The position numbers were made by a program, and so were the translations under genes. 64,000 nt of DNA from Dehalobacter sp. DCM (GTDB lineage Bacteria; Bacillota; Desulfitobacteriia; Desulfitobacteriales; Syntrophobotulaceae): the NCBI RefSeq assembly GCF_024972775.1, contig NZ_CP092282.1, positions 3,873,525-3,937,524 on the forward strand. Direction: 5' to 3'. The notes under the pieces are model-generated. The model was given only the letters and a program-made list of their open reading frames with translations, did no database searches and had not been told where the DNA came from. Positions 7,550 through 17,132 of this stretch are shown in pieces (position 1 is the stretch's first letter; each line of letters starts with the position of its first letter).

Positions 7550-9987
7550 TATTTCACCAACTTTCCAAATTTCTCCCATATCATGCTCATATCAGCATCC
7601 AGGTTCTCATTGAGCGGCCTGATAGTGCACGACATACATTTATGCGGCGCGCCATAGCCGAGTTTGCTGTTGTAATGGTTTGGCACAAGGTCATTGCAGT
7701 TGGATTGCCAGACACCGAAAAGATTGGGTGCCTCGCCTTCCTGCTCCGGGAACCACCAGCCATGTTGGGCATGAACGGTACCCGCACGGACGATGGGCGA
7801 TACCCTGGCCTTGAATTTCGCCTTGCCGAATTCATTGGCGATTTCCACCCACTGGCCGTCGGTGACGCCGATTTTCCGCGCGTCTTCGGGGTTTATTTCC
7901 AGCAGTGGGTTAGGGTTCAGCTCGCGCAGGCGCGGTATCTGCCGATGCTCACTGTGGAAGAAGGCATAGGTGCGCGCTCCGGTGGTAAGGATGAACGGAT
8001 ATTTTTCCCCTCTTACGGGATCCTTACGGGGGCTGAAGGCCGGTTCGCTGTAATAGGGCAGAGGGTCTTCCCCATTGGCCTCAAAAGCCGTCGAATAGAG
8101 TTCGACGCGTCCGGTGTTGGTAAGGAAACCCGCCTTGCGATCAGGACGAAGCAGGCCTTTCTCGTATTTACGGTAATTGCAGCCCCGCTGGTAGTAGACA
8201 ACATCACCCAACGCGCGGATATCCATGCCCGCGATAACGGCGCGATTGTCGCTGGTGTATTCCGCACCCGTCGTGTAGCGGCCCGCAATGCGCGGGGAGC
8301 CGAGAATATTGCCGAGATCGACCAATATCTGCGCATCACTTTTTGCCTCACCGACATCAATAGCCTTGTTAATCGCACCCACCATGACCGGTGATCCGGC
8401 ATAGTGCGTCATATTGACATCGTCTTTCTCCGCGCAGGACTGTATCGGGAGGAAAAGATCAGCGCATCCCTGAATCGAAGGCGTCAGGAACACATCCGTT
8501 GCAATACAGAACTCCAGGCCGAGCAGACCTTGATACCATTTGGACGGTTCGGCGCAGCAGGTCGGGGAAAGCAAATTTGTCGACTGTATCCATCCCATAC
8601 GCACCTTGTAAGGCTCACCGGTTAAGAGCGCGTCCAGCATCATGTCGGCATGAGCCATGCGGATGTTGTTGCAGTAGAGAGGGTATTGATCCATACCGAT
8701 GGTCTTCTGGGTAAGCTCTTCGCCGATTCCTTCCCAGCCGCCCTGTGCAGTCTCATCGCCTATTCCGCCAAACGAGATTACATCCGTCGAATCGCCTTCC
8801 CAAGCACCGTCGGCCTTTTCGATCTGGGCCCCACCCGCGCCGGCGGCCATCTCAGATTCCATGCCCATATCAGCCGGGACTTCGCCGATGATCTGTCCAC
8901 CGGGGACATCGACGTTGCCGGTGATGGCCATAATAGCCAGCATGGCGTGTCCTGCCTGATTTCCATTCTGATTCTGGTCAAAAGCCAGGCCCCACGCGAT
9001 AGTCGCCGGCTTCGCCTTGCCATACATCCGGGCCGCCGCATAGATCTTAGCGACATCGACATCGCAGATTTCAGCAGCTTTTTCGGGCGTTATGCCTTTT
9101 TCAGGATCATTGATACGGTTTTTAAACTCCTCAAAGCCATAACACCATTGATCGACAAAGTCGTGGTCGTAAAGGTCTTCATTGATGATGATGTAGCACC
9201 AAGCCATTGCCAGTGCGGCATCGGTTCCCGGACGGACCCGCAGCTGGATTTCGGAGCGGGTCGTCAGCCAGTTGACCCGCGGATCGACCGATATGAGCTT
9301 GGCTCCTTTTTTCATCAGGTCGAGAACGACATGGCCGAAAAGGCCATCGCCATTGGAAGGGAGTGGCTCTTTGCCCCAGACGACGATGACTTCCGGCACA
9401 ACATACTCGGGATTGTCATAGCCGCCCTCAAGCCCTCCTGCATAGTCGATCTCCGGATAATAAGCTCCCAGGACGCAGGAGCAGGCCGCCGAGCGCGGCT
9501 GATAACACGCAAAGCCGGACTGCGTATAGCAGGCGTTGGGAGTGCCCAGGACTTTTTGCGCCATCTCCTGGCACATGATCCCCCCGCTTCGGCCTGTGCC
9601 TGAGAAGACCGCCATACATTCGGGACCGTAGGTTTGAGCAAAGTAGTCACGTTTTTCCTTGATGATCGCATAGGCCTCATCCCAGGAGATGCGTTCCCAG
9701 GCATCCTTGCCGCGGTCTTTGGGGTCGCGCTTCATAGGATAGAGCACCCGGCTCGGATTGTAGACGTAGTCCGGCAGCGCCAGACAACGGACACATAACC
9801 GCCCTTTGGTGATGGGGTTATTCTCGTCGCCTTCGACGTGATCGAGCTTCCCCTCCTTATCAACATAGAGCTTCAGGCCGCAGCCTACCGGGTGGCAGCC
9901 CGGAGGCGACCACATGGAGGTGCGTGTGACGGTGAAGCCGTCTTCCTCATATCGCCAGGGTTTGCCTAAATCGTTCTTATATTCCAT
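7549..9987 (-). CDS. Molybdopterin oxidoreductase large subunit
   Basis: This is an 812-residue enzyme of the DMSO reductase superfamily (bis-MGD cofactor). The N-terminal cluster cysteines are C31-x4-C36 and C65-x2-C68, an unusual layout. Cys161 in the GFACYQPR motif is the likely molybdenum ligand. VWGKEPLPSNGDG and the VDPRVNW segment belong to the pterin-binding core. The C-terminal domain carries HGWWFPEQEG and a KCMSC motif. No Tat signal is present, so it acts in the cytoplasm. It is most similar to the enzyme at 20749. It shares an operon with the MFS gene upstream and the ferredoxin downstream. The reaction is unknown; reductive dehydroxylation or transhydroxylation of an imported aromatic is the leading inference. 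Base composition is clearly richer in G+C than that of the flanking regulators. Confidence 0.93.
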   Translation of the reverse strand: MEYKNDLGKPWRYEEDGFTVTRTSMWSPPGCHPVGCGLKLYVDKEGKLDHVEGDENNPITKGRLCVRCLALPDYVYNPSRVLYPMKRDPKDRGKDAWERISWDEAYAIIKEKRDYFAQTYGPECMAVFSGTGRSGGIMCQEMAQKVLGTPNACYTQSGFACYQPRSAACSCVLGAYYPEIDYAGGLEGGYDNPEYVVPEVIVVWGKEPLPSNGDGLFGHVVLDLMKKGAKLISVDPRVNWLTTRSEIQLRVRPGTDAALAMAWCYIIINEDLYDHDFVDQWCYGFEEFKNRINDPEKGITPEKAAEICDVDVAKIYAAARMYGKAKPATIAWGLAFDQNQNGNQAGHAMLAIMAITGNVDVPGGQIIGEVPADMGMESEMAAGAGGAQIEKADGAWEGDSTDVISFGGIGDETAQGGWEGIGEELTQKTIGMDQYPLYCNNIRMAHADMMLDALLTGEPYKVRMGWIQSTNLLSPTCCAEPSKWYQGLLGLEFCIATDVFLTPSIQGCADLFLPIQSCAEKDDVNMTHYAGSPVMVGAINKAIDVGEAKSDAQILVDLGNILGSPRIAGRYTTGAEYTSDNRAVIAGMDIRALGDVVYYQRGCNYRKYEKGLLRPDRKAGFLTNTGRVELYSTAFEANGEDPLPYYSEPAFSPRKDPVRGEKYPFILTTGARTYAFFHSEHRQIPRLRELNPNPLLEINPEDARKIGVTDGQWVEIANEFGKAKFKARVSPIVRAGTVHAQHGWWFPEQEGEAPNLFGVWQSNCNDLVPNHYNSKLGYGAPHKCMSCTIRPLNENLDADMSMIWEKFGKLVK

Positions 9988-10196
9988 ATCGCATTCTCGC
10001 TCCTTTCACCGCTCCTTGCCATCCGTGGCCGTCGCGGTATTAGTCCATCCATAGATTTTTGTTTGCTGTGTTAATTTGATTTGCTGCTTTGCTCCCGGAT
10101 TAAGACTCCCCCGGCGGTTTGGATTCTCCAGGGGGTTTGGAAGCGCCCGGGGTGCCTCTCAGCAGGGGCGGCGCGTTGGTGAGATCCGCTCCGCAC

Positions 10197-11525
10197 TCAG
10201 GGCCAGTTTTGAGCTGCGGTTTGCACTCTCTCCCATTCCAGTTTTTTTCTGGTCAGGAAGGCAAGGAATACCAGCACGAGCGCAGCCAGCGATATGACCG
10301 CCCCGAACAAAATGGAATTATCGAAATTGTTCCCACTCATTGAGTAGATCGAAGCGATAACCGGGCCGGAAAAGCCGCCGATCAAACCAATACCGATTTG
10401 GATATAGCCCAGAATCTTCGAATAATCCTTGGGGCCAAACGATTCTCTGACTAAAAGCGGTGTCAGCACGCCAACCACCGGGTCGGTAAAGGTGAAACAG
10501 AAGACAAGAACGAGCAGCAGCCAGACGGGGGCATGGGCTAAATACAAGCCGACGCTGGCCAGCATGGAAAGGAACAGACAGAGATAGGTCGTTTTGAACG
10601 CACCGATCTTGTCGATAACAAGCCCGATAAACGGACCGGTGACATTAAACAAGGCGGTGGTAGAGATGAGGGTCGCGGTCATAGAAGGATCATACCCCCA
10701 TTGTGCAGTCGCCAGGCCCCAAAGATTGCGGTAGCCGCCGAAAAGCGCAGCCAGACCAGCCGCAATAAAGATGGCAATGAACGTGACAGATAATACGGCT
10801 TTCTTAACTGGGACGCCCGGAGCATCTGTCGCGCCGGTGGTGATGTCCTCCATCCCGGCCTCCCAGCCAATGGGTCTCATCTTTTTGTCTTCGGGCTTGA
10901 AACGGATCACCAGCAAGATCCAAGGTACAGCGATGACCAAGCTGATCAGGGCAGCAATCAGATAAGCTGTTCTCCAGCCAAAAGCCAGAACGAGGGAGGC
11001 ATGGATGGGGCTGAGGACGGCGATGAGGATAGAACCCAAGATTCCTGCAGTTCCCAGAGCCAGCCCGACGCGTTTGGCAAACCAATTGGTGATAATGATC
11101 GGTGCCGCCACCATAAAATAGCAGCCGCCGGAGAGGCCGATGATGAAACCGCTGATATAGAACTGCCACGCGGCATTGTAGAAGCTCATAGCCGCCATCG
11201 CTGCAATCGATATAACAAAGGAAACTAACATCAGCGGAACCGTCTTAACTGTAACCCAGAGTTTTCCCACGTAGGTCATGGAGACGGCCATCCCAATGGC
11301 ATACATCGTAATCCAAAACGTCAGGGTGGTCGGATCTATCCCCAGGCCAGCCGCCGGTCCGACCCAGCGCGAAGGGTCGTCGGGCGGCGCGATAATGGCG
11401 GGAATAAAATTCCCGCATCCAGCGAGGATTGTGCCCAACCCACCGGCCATGATGAACCCGAAGCCGACGACGATGAGCCACCCCCAAAAGGTTCCGTTTT
11501 TCAATTCTTTCGTTTCTGCCGACAT
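10197..11525 (-). CDS. MFS transporter (OFA-like)
   Basis: This 442-residue carrier has about twelve membrane helices, a cytoplasmic N-terminus, and a central loop near residues 210-240 that includes a charged DKKMRPIGWEAGMED stretch. The general pattern resembles the oxalate/formate antiporter branch of the major facilitator superfamily. It sits in a minus-strand run between two Mo enzyme/ferredoxin pairs, which suggests it imports or exchanges a substrate used by one or both. The 209-base gap to the next gene (9987) is GC-rich with small hairpins but no recognised gene or consensus promoter. The substrate cannot be named. Confidence 0.9.
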   Translation of the reverse strand: MSAETKELKNGTFWGWLIVVGFGFIMAGGLGTILAGCGNFIPAIIAPPDDPSRWVGPAAGLGIDPTTLTFWITMYAIGMAVSMTYVGKLWVTVKTVPLMLVSFVISIAAMAAMSFYNAAWQFYISGFIIGLSGGCYFMVAAPIIITNWFAKRVGLALGTAGILGSILIAVLSPIHASLVLAFGWRTAYLIAALISLVIAVPWILLVIRFKPEDKKMRPIGWEAGMEDITTGATDAPGVPVKKAVLSVTFIAIFIAAGLAALFGGYRNLWGLATAQWGYDPSMTATLISTTALFNVTGPFIGLVIDKIGAFKTTYLCLFLSMLASVGLYLAHAPVWLLLVLVFCFTFTDPVVGVLTPLLVRESFGPKDYSKILGYIQIGIGLIGGFSGPVIASIYSMSGNNFDNSILFGAVISLAALVLVFLAFLTRKKLEWERVQTAAQNWP

Positions 11526-11604
11526 ATTAATTCACCCCTTGCAAACGTAATTTATTGATGCGGGGCACAATTTCACGGTACCCCGCAATGCAGGCAGGAT
11601 GTAA

Positions 11605-11943
11605 TTACCGGACGAGCAGCGCCCAACGAGATTTGCCGTCAATTTTTTTAACGAGTTCTTCGATCTCGCCATGATACAGGCACCATGCCTGGCAGTGCTG
11701 CACACATAGAGGCAGTTTATTGACGGCGACGCGATCCTCGCATAGGTTGCAGGCTTTGGTCAGGGCAGGAAGATACGTCCATTCCCACTTTTCCGTTCCT
11801 TTCTTGCCCACGCGTTCCCATGGCCCTAACTCTGTCACCTTAATACCATATTCCCCTATAGGCAGATCATTGTATTTTTTGCATGCCACTTCGCAGCTGT
11901 GGCAGTTGGTGCAAAATTCATAGTTAACCAGTATGCCTTTCAT
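11605..11943 (-). CDS. Two-cluster ferredoxin subunit of Mo enzyme
   Basis: This 112-residue protein has CTNCHSCEVAC at residues 11-21, then CNLC and CVQHC further on, giving two [4Fe-4S] sites. It begins ten bases after the stop of the Mo subunit at 11954, with AGGAGG between them, so the two form an enzyme pair. It lacks a signal peptide. It is a little shorter than the paralogues at 7193 and 23085. It should be the electron shuttle of the cytoplasmic Mo enzyme. The physiological electron donor is not identified in this window. Confidence 0.9.
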   Translation of the reverse strand: MKGILVNYEFCTNCHSCEVACKKYNDLPIGEYGIKVTELGPWERVGKKGTEKWEWTYLPALTKACNLCEDRVAVNKLPLCVQHCQAWCLYHGEIEELVKKIDGKSRWALLVR

Positions 11944-11953
11944 AAAGAACCTC

Positions 11954-14383
11954 CTAGTATCCTTGGCCGGGGGTGTATTGAAAGAAGCCGCCTTCTTCCA
12001 CCACCACGGTGTGAGGCATTTTGTCGCCCTCTTTATAGGGGTAAATTCTGCAAATCATACACTTGATGGATGTTCCGATACCCGCCGGACCTGTCTCATA
12101 AGCCTTGGTGCAGTTGTTCGGGTTGGCATCAAAGGTGCCGAAGAAGTTGGGGGAGGCACCGTCCTGTTCGGGGAACCACCAGCCATGCTCGGCGTGAACC
12201 GTCTGCTCATTAACCGTCGGCGAGAGAAAGGCTTTCTGGCGGAAACGTCCGTGGTCGTTTTCTATCCACACATAGTCCCCATCTTTGATGCCGTATTTGG
12301 CAGCCGTATGGGGATTGATGGTAACGAGAGGCTCCGGATGAAGCTCGCGCATGGTTGGCATCTGACGGTTTTCGCTGTGGAAAAACTCCCAGGAGCGGCC
12401 GCCACAGGTGAGTATGAGCGGATATTCCTTCATTTTCTCAGGGGTGGACAGCGGGCTCTCCGGCGGCTCAATATGATAGGGCGTTGGCCTCAGTCCCCAG
12501 ATCTCATACATAATCGGCGTCAGCTCAATCTTACCGGACTCAGTGGCAAAACCCACCGATCCGTCAGGGCGGCACAGGCCTTTCTCGTACTTCCGGTAAA
12601 CGGCATTCCACTCATCGTAGGCAAAACCGCCGGCCTGGGAGAGTTCACTGAAACCTAGCTTGTTGGTAGGCCGATTCGCTTTGTCCGCTTCCAGCCTGAG
12701 GTTCGTCGAGGTGAATTCTTTACGTTCGGGATCCTCCGGGACGGTGCAGTCGGTCATATACCAGTCAAGAAACGCAATGACATCTTTCCAAGGGAAATAC
12801 ACAGGATTGAGGCGGCGCCCCATTTCCAGCATAATTTCCTCGTCAGACTTGGCTTCGTAATACTGACTTGTCTTATTGATGGTCCTGAGCGGCGTCCACC
12901 AGGTGCGGCAGGAGTCTCGCTCGGCGCTCATGCTGACCGGCAGGATGAGGTCGGCAAAAGCCGCCGAAACGGGAGTGACAAAGGGATCGGCGTTGACGAT
13001 GAATTCAACGTTCTTAAACGCCTCATAGACGCGCCCCACGTCCATTGACGGGCAGGCCAGGGTATTCGATGTCTCTATCCAGCAGAGCTTAATGGGAATG
13101 GGCTGACCGGATTCCATCGCCTTAAGCACCGCATCCGAAGCGGCATGGGTTGTGAATTCCTCGGCGTTGTCGCCAAAAGCATATTTCATAGTAAGCTTCT
13201 GGGCGCGCCACTCTTCCGGGATGGCATTTTCCGTCAGTTCGATGTTCATGGCGTTGAAGGCGTTGCGAATAAGGATGTTGCCGCCGGGAACGTCGAGATT
13301 ACCCGTAATGGCCATCAGGTCGCAGCATGCGAGATTCAGCGACATGGAACTCATCTGCTGATCCATAGCTAACCCCCACTGAATGCTTGCGGGTTTGGCG
13401 GCAGCGTAAACACGGGCTGAGGCGATGATATCTTCTTCGGCCAGTCCGCAGATTTCAGCCGCCCAGGCGGGGGTGAATTCCTGGACAGAAGCCGCCAACT
13501 CATCAAATCCAGTACACCATTTTTCCACAAACTCCTGGTCATAGAGCTTTTCGTTGATAATGACATTGAGCCAGGCACAGGCTAAGGCCGCGTCGGTACC
13601 GGGGCGGATCTGGAGGAAGTAATCGGCCCGGGCGCCCCACCAGGTCAGGCGAGGGTCTATGGAGATGATTTTCGTGCCATTTTGTATTAGCGGCACGAGC
13701 CAATGGCCGATGTAGCCGTCGGCATTGGATTTGAGCGGCTCGTTGCCCCAGACAACGAGAACCTCCGGCGCCTTGAATTCCGGGTTGGCGTAACGCAGCG
13801 CGCTGCCTTCCGAAGCATCGGCGATCATGTAGTCACCCACCGGTGCAAATGCGCCGAAAAGTCGCGGCAAGTAGCAGGCAAAGCCCGTGAACCCATAGGT
13901 AGCAATGTTGGGGGTTTTCAACGCGCAGTTGCCGAAGTAAGTCATTGGTCCGGTATTCCGCCCTGTTCCATGAATGAGCAGGATGGAGCTTCCCCCGTAT
14001 TGATCCCAGACTCGACGGACCTCCCGCTCACAGATAGCGAAGGCTTCCTCCCAGCTGATGCGCTGCCACTTATTCTCGCCGCGCTTTCCCGCGCGCTTCA
14101 TGGGATATTTCAGGCGGTTGGGGTTGTGAATGGCTTCCGCCATGTCAAGACAGCGCACACAGAGCTTGCCGTTAACAAACGGGCTCAAGGGGTCGCCTTC
14201 GATCTTGGCAAATTTGCCATCCTTGGTATAAATAAGAAGCCCGCACGAATTGTGACACCCGGGTGGAGACCAGTGGTTTGTCCGCGTCACGACATAGCCG
14301 TCCTCTTCCCACTGGAACTCGCCTTCGTGATAGGCTTGGCGATTGATGGTATCGAGAAATTCCTGATAATTAAACATCGGCAC
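11954..14383 (-). CDS. Molybdopterin oxidoreductase large subunit
   Basis: This 809-residue DMSO reductase superfamily enzyme is the first gene behind the sigma-54 promoter at 14545-14561. Cluster cysteines are C43-x3-C47 and C75-x2-C78, and C170 in GFACYLPR is the likely Mo ligand. Core segments VWGNEPLKSNADG and IDPRLTWW are present, as are HGWWFPEQDG and KCMIC in the C-terminal domain. There is no Tat signal. It is more distant from the enzymes at 7549 and 20749 than those two are from each other, so a different substrate is likely. It leads a presumed five-gene operon (11605, 10197, 9987, 7193). The enzyme is assigned by family only. Confidence 0.93.
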   Translation of the reverse strand: MPMFNYQEFLDTINRQAYHEGEFQWEEDGYVVTRTNHWSPPGCHNSCGLLIYTKDGKFAKIEGDPLSPFVNGKLCVRCLDMAEAIHNPNRLKYPMKRAGKRGENKWQRISWEEAFAICEREVRRVWDQYGGSSILLIHGTGRNTGPMTYFGNCALKTPNIATYGFTGFACYLPRLFGAFAPVGDYMIADASEGSALRYANPEFKAPEVLVVWGNEPLKSNADGYIGHWLVPLIQNGTKIISIDPRLTWWGARADYFLQIRPGTDAALACAWLNVIINEKLYDQEFVEKWCTGFDELAASVQEFTPAWAAEICGLAEEDIIASARVYAAAKPASIQWGLAMDQQMSSMSLNLACCDLMAITGNLDVPGGNILIRNAFNAMNIELTENAIPEEWRAQKLTMKYAFGDNAEEFTTHAASDAVLKAMESGQPIPIKLCWIETSNTLACPSMDVGRVYEAFKNVEFIVNADPFVTPVSAAFADLILPVSMSAERDSCRTWWTPLRTINKTSQYYEAKSDEEIMLEMGRRLNPVYFPWKDVIAFLDWYMTDCTVPEDPERKEFTSTNLRLEADKANRPTNKLGFSELSQAGGFAYDEWNAVYRKYEKGLCRPDGSVGFATESGKIELTPIMYEIWGLRPTPYHIEPPESPLSTPEKMKEYPLILTCGGRSWEFFHSENRQMPTMRELHPEPLVTINPHTAAKYGIKDGDYVWIENDHGRFRQKAFLSPTVNEQTVHAEHGWWFPEQDGASPNFFGTFDANPNNCTKAYETGPAGIGTSIKCMICRIYPYKEGDKMPHTVVVEEGGFFQYTPGQGY

Positions 14384-14544
14384 TCCTTTCTTTCAGTGCA
14401 ATCATGCCACAATGTCTTTGCCAGCAGCGTTATACTTAACACTGCCTTAGAGGACATGCACACGTGATGCATAGATATGATATAGACATGTTGCTGCAGA
14501 CAGTAAAATCTAAGAAAATGTGAAAGGCCTTTCAATTTAGACTT

Positions 14545-14561
14545 TTGCAAAAACTGTTCCA
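14545..14561 (-). promoter_or_regulatory. Sigma-54 promoter of the Mo operon
   Basis: The minus-strand sequence TGGAACAGTTTTTGCAA has GG and GC exactly ten bases apart; the -24 box reads TGGAAC instead of TGGCAC. The start point would be near 14535, leaving a leader of about 150 bases. A perfect nine-base inverted repeat, GACTTTTGC (14540-14548) and GCAAAAGTC (14575-14583), brackets the promoter and overlaps its -12 box. The rest of the gap 14384-14690 shows no gene. Confidence 0.7.
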
Positions 14562-14690
14562 CCGAAAGAATTTGGCAAAAGTCTTTAATCATGCCTTTAT
14601 CAAGTCAACCTGCGATTCTGCCTGCACCAGAAATGTACATCGCCCTGAACAAGGATTGTTAAAAACTGAGATTGCCTTAGACAAGCAAAA

Positions 14691-14726
14691 ATCCCACTGG
14701 AGCTGATTTTCAACTGGCAGTGGGAT
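14691..14726 (-). terminator. Terminator of the sigma-54 activator gene
   Basis: Arms ATCCCACTG and CAGTGGGAT flank an 18-base interior. On the minus strand the stem is followed by a run of five T. It separates the activator gene (ending 14822) from the sigma-54 promoter of the Mo operon. Confidence 0.7.
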
Positions 14727-14821
14727 CTTCTTTATTATATATTTATTTATCTATTCAACTATCGTCAATTGAAATTCATCAGTACACCGAAAGAGTTTTG
14801 TTACATGCCACCAATGATTAA

Positions 14822-16828
14822 CTAAGAATTGAACACGATATCATACTCTTTTATCTTACGATAAAGCGTTGTTCGGCTTAACCCAAGTATTCTGGCGGCA
14901 TCATAGATATTATTGCCATTTTTTAAGAGTGTTTCTAAAATAGCATTTTTCTCAATTTCTTTAAGCGATGCGAAATCCGTGGATGTGCAACTATTTGATG
15001 TTGATTTCGCCGGCATTACCCCCCGAAATTGTATTTCCTTTGGGAGATCCTCATAGTCGATGATGTCGCCAGAAGACATATTCAATGCATAAATAACAGC
15101 ATTTTCCAACTGTCTGACATTTCCTGGCCAATCATAATTGATCAGCTGATATTCAGCTGCCGAAGACATTGTGGGGATGGGCACCTGTTGTTTACTGCAC
15201 GCTTTCTTTAAAAAATAGTTAATCAATAATTTTATATCCCCGTCCCTCTCTTTTAAAGGTGGAATCACCATTCGCAGTACAGCCAGACGATAAAACAAAT
15301 CATGCCGAAACAGATTGTTTTCAACTAAACGTAAAAGATTTTGATTGGTGGCCGCAATCAACCTGAAATTTACGGGAATAAGACGTGTACCGCCAACACG
15401 CATCAAATTTCTTTCTTCCAGCACTCGGAGCAGTACCGGTTGTAGCTCCAGCGGCATATCTCCAATTTCATCAAGGAACAGGGTGCCCCCGTTAGCCATT
15501 TCAATTTTCCCTATCCTGCCTTTACGTTCTGCCCCTGTAAATGATCCGCCTTCGTAACCAAATAATTCACTTTCAATCAACGTCTTTGGTATTGCCGCAC
15601 AATTTAAGGGAACAAATGGTCCGCCTAATCCACTCTCATGATGAATAGCTTGAGCAAACAGCTCTTTTCCTGTACCGCTTTCCCCTTCAATCAGAATATT
15701 TTCATTACAAGCGGAGATTTTTTTGGCTGTCTGAAGAGATTGTGTCATTTGAGGTGAATTACCAATTATCTTTTGAAATGTATATCTGGTTTCCGTGTTA
15801 TTTAAAAGATTAATCGGTTTATTACGGTCTATTTTTTTTACAAATAGAACATATCCAACCGTTTTTCCAAGACTTCTTATGGGCTCAGCAGATAAAATTT
15901 GAACACGTTTATTCAACCTTTCAATCATAAGTTCTAAATCACGCATCGGATTTCCTGTCTGGAGTAAATTTCGAATTACCGGCTGATAGCCAAAGATGTT
16001 TTCATAATAATTGCCGTATAATTCCTTAGCTTGATTATTCAATATATCTTCTGCAATGGTATTTGTTCGGGTAATATACCCTTTCTGGTTGAGTATAACC
16101 ATTCCCTTGTCGGAAACATCCAATGACATATTCAACAAATTATTATTTATTTCCGTGTACAGTTTATTTTGTATTGCCAAAGCCATGGCCATGACAAAAG
16201 CTAACGTTCGCGGGCTTTGATCCTGGCAATTACTGCTCACAGATAAGACGCCAGCGAGGTTATGATTAAAGTCAAAAATCGGGCAGGCAGAGGCGACGGC
16301 GCCGCTCCAATCTTCAAAATAATGTTCAGGGCCAAATAACTGTACCGGACATTCTTTAATGAGCGTAATGGACTGGGCACAGGTACCCACTGTATCTTCC
16401 GTGCCAATCTCACCGATAGAAATATAACGTTGATCTTTATAGGTATCCAAAAGATTAACACCATTCTCATCGGAAAGTAGCAATGTACAACTGGTATTAA
16501 AGAAAATTGGCTCTACCATTTGAAAATAGGACCGTGTTATTTCTATCAAATCCTCCTTTTCTGTCAGCACAATTTTCAGCTCGTCATCCGATAAAACCGG
16601 CCCCCGTTTCGGTTTACGTATATCAAGTCCCTTTTTGTAGGATCTGACCCAGGATTCAATAACATCTTTAGGGACTAAATTGATATCGTTGGGACGAATA
16701 TGCTTACGAATCAAATCTTCTTTCATTCTTCTGATTTTCTCCATCAACTCCACGTCGTTAAAACTTTCCGAACTACTATAGCTTATTTTTCCGAGCATCA
16801 AATTGGTTTCACATTCAAGAGGCTGCAT
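14822..16828 (-). CDS. Sigma-54-dependent activator with GSFTGA loop
   Basis: This 668-residue AcoR-like protein has an N-terminal GAF-like sensory region, a PAS-like segment near residues 230-330 and the AAA+ domain with Walker A GESGTGKE and Walker [11 protein letters not shown] Fis-type helix-turn-helix (AARILGLSRTTLYRKI) is at the end. The sigma-54 contact loop reads GSFTGA, not GAFTGA as in the other three activators here. The start ATG has TTAGGAGG ahead of it. It lies between the Mo operon promoter (14545) and the divergent methyltransferase promoter (17062) and probably controls one or both. Confidence 0.93.
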   Translation of the reverse strand: MQPLECETNLMLGKISYSSSESFNDVELMEKIRRMKEDLIRKHIRPNDINLVPKDVIESWVRSYKKGLDIRKPKRGPVLSDDELKIVLTEKEDLIEITRSYFQMVEPIFFNTSCTLLLSDENGVNLLDTYKDQRYISIGEIGTEDTVGTCAQSITLIKECPVQLFGPEHYFEDWSGAVASACPIFDFNHNLAGVLSVSSNCQDQSPRTLAFVMAMALAIQNKLYTEINNNLLNMSLDVSDKGMVILNQKGYITRTNTIAEDILNNQAKELYGNYYENIFGYQPVIRNLLQTGNPMRDLELMIERLNKRVQILSAEPIRSLGKTVGYVLFVKKIDRNKPINLLNNTETRYTFQKIIGNSPQMTQSLQTAKKISACNENILIEGESGTGKELFAQAIHHESGLGGPFVPLNCAAIPKTLIESELFGYEGGSFTGAERKGRIGKIEMANGGTLFLDEIGDMPLELQPVLLRVLEERNLMRVGGTRLIPVNFRLIAATNQNLLRLVENNLFRHDLFYRLAVLRMVIPPLKERDGDIKLLINYFLKKACSKQQVPIPTMSSAAEYQLINYDWPGNVRQLENAVIYALNMSSGDIIDYEDLPKEIQFRGVMPAKSTSNSCTSTDFASLKEIEKNAILETLLKNGNNIYDAARILGLSRTTLYRKIKEYDIVFNS

Positions 16829-17061
16829 ATGTTTTTCCTCCTAACTATTTGATTCCTCGTCTATGAAGCTTGTCCCTTGGTTTCGGCTAACCATATAATT
16901 ACTTGGTATGTTAAATAAATATTGACGCTGAGTTCATTGCATACCATATCTGGACATTTAAATGAAGAAAATTGGTTATTTTTGATATTGGGATATCTGG
17001 CATTAGTCATATCGACTCAATCAAGAATGGCCCTTCCGGTCGTCACCGCTTCTAATTTTCC

Positions 17062-17077
17062 AGGCACAGTTATTGCA
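17062..17077 (+). promoter_or_regulatory. Sigma-54 promoter of the UroD-family gene
   Basis: AGGCACAGTTATTGCA keeps GG and GC ten bases apart and a full TTGCA. The start point would be near 17088, which rules out the upstream in-frame start at 17073 and supports ATG 17133. The preceding gap (16829-17061) holds GGTATG/CATACC and GATAT/ATATC inverted repeats but no gene. Confidence 0.85.
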
Positions 17078-17132
17078 TTTCTTATTAAATAAAGCGCACT
17101 CACTCTATTATTTTTATGATCAGGAGGTATTT

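Noticed and set aside
8650..9603. A 317-codon open frame on the plus strand opposite the Mo enzyme
   Set aside because: It is antisense to a clearly conserved GC-rich gene, has no ribosome binding site, and its translation shows no domain. Long antisense frames are expected in GC-rich coding sequence.
11933..12658. A 241-codon open frame opposite the second Mo enzyme
   Set aside because: Same reason: it is a shadow of the minus-strand gene with low-quality composition and no start signal.
14389..14406. A second sigma-54-like site near the Mo gene start
   Set aside because: GG and GC are only seven bases apart, which does not fit the required ten-base spacing.
13703..14467. A 254-codon plus-strand frame opposite the Mo enzyme N-terminus
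   Set aside because: It is antisense to the cluster-binding and pterin-binding segments, with no binding site and no recognisable domain.
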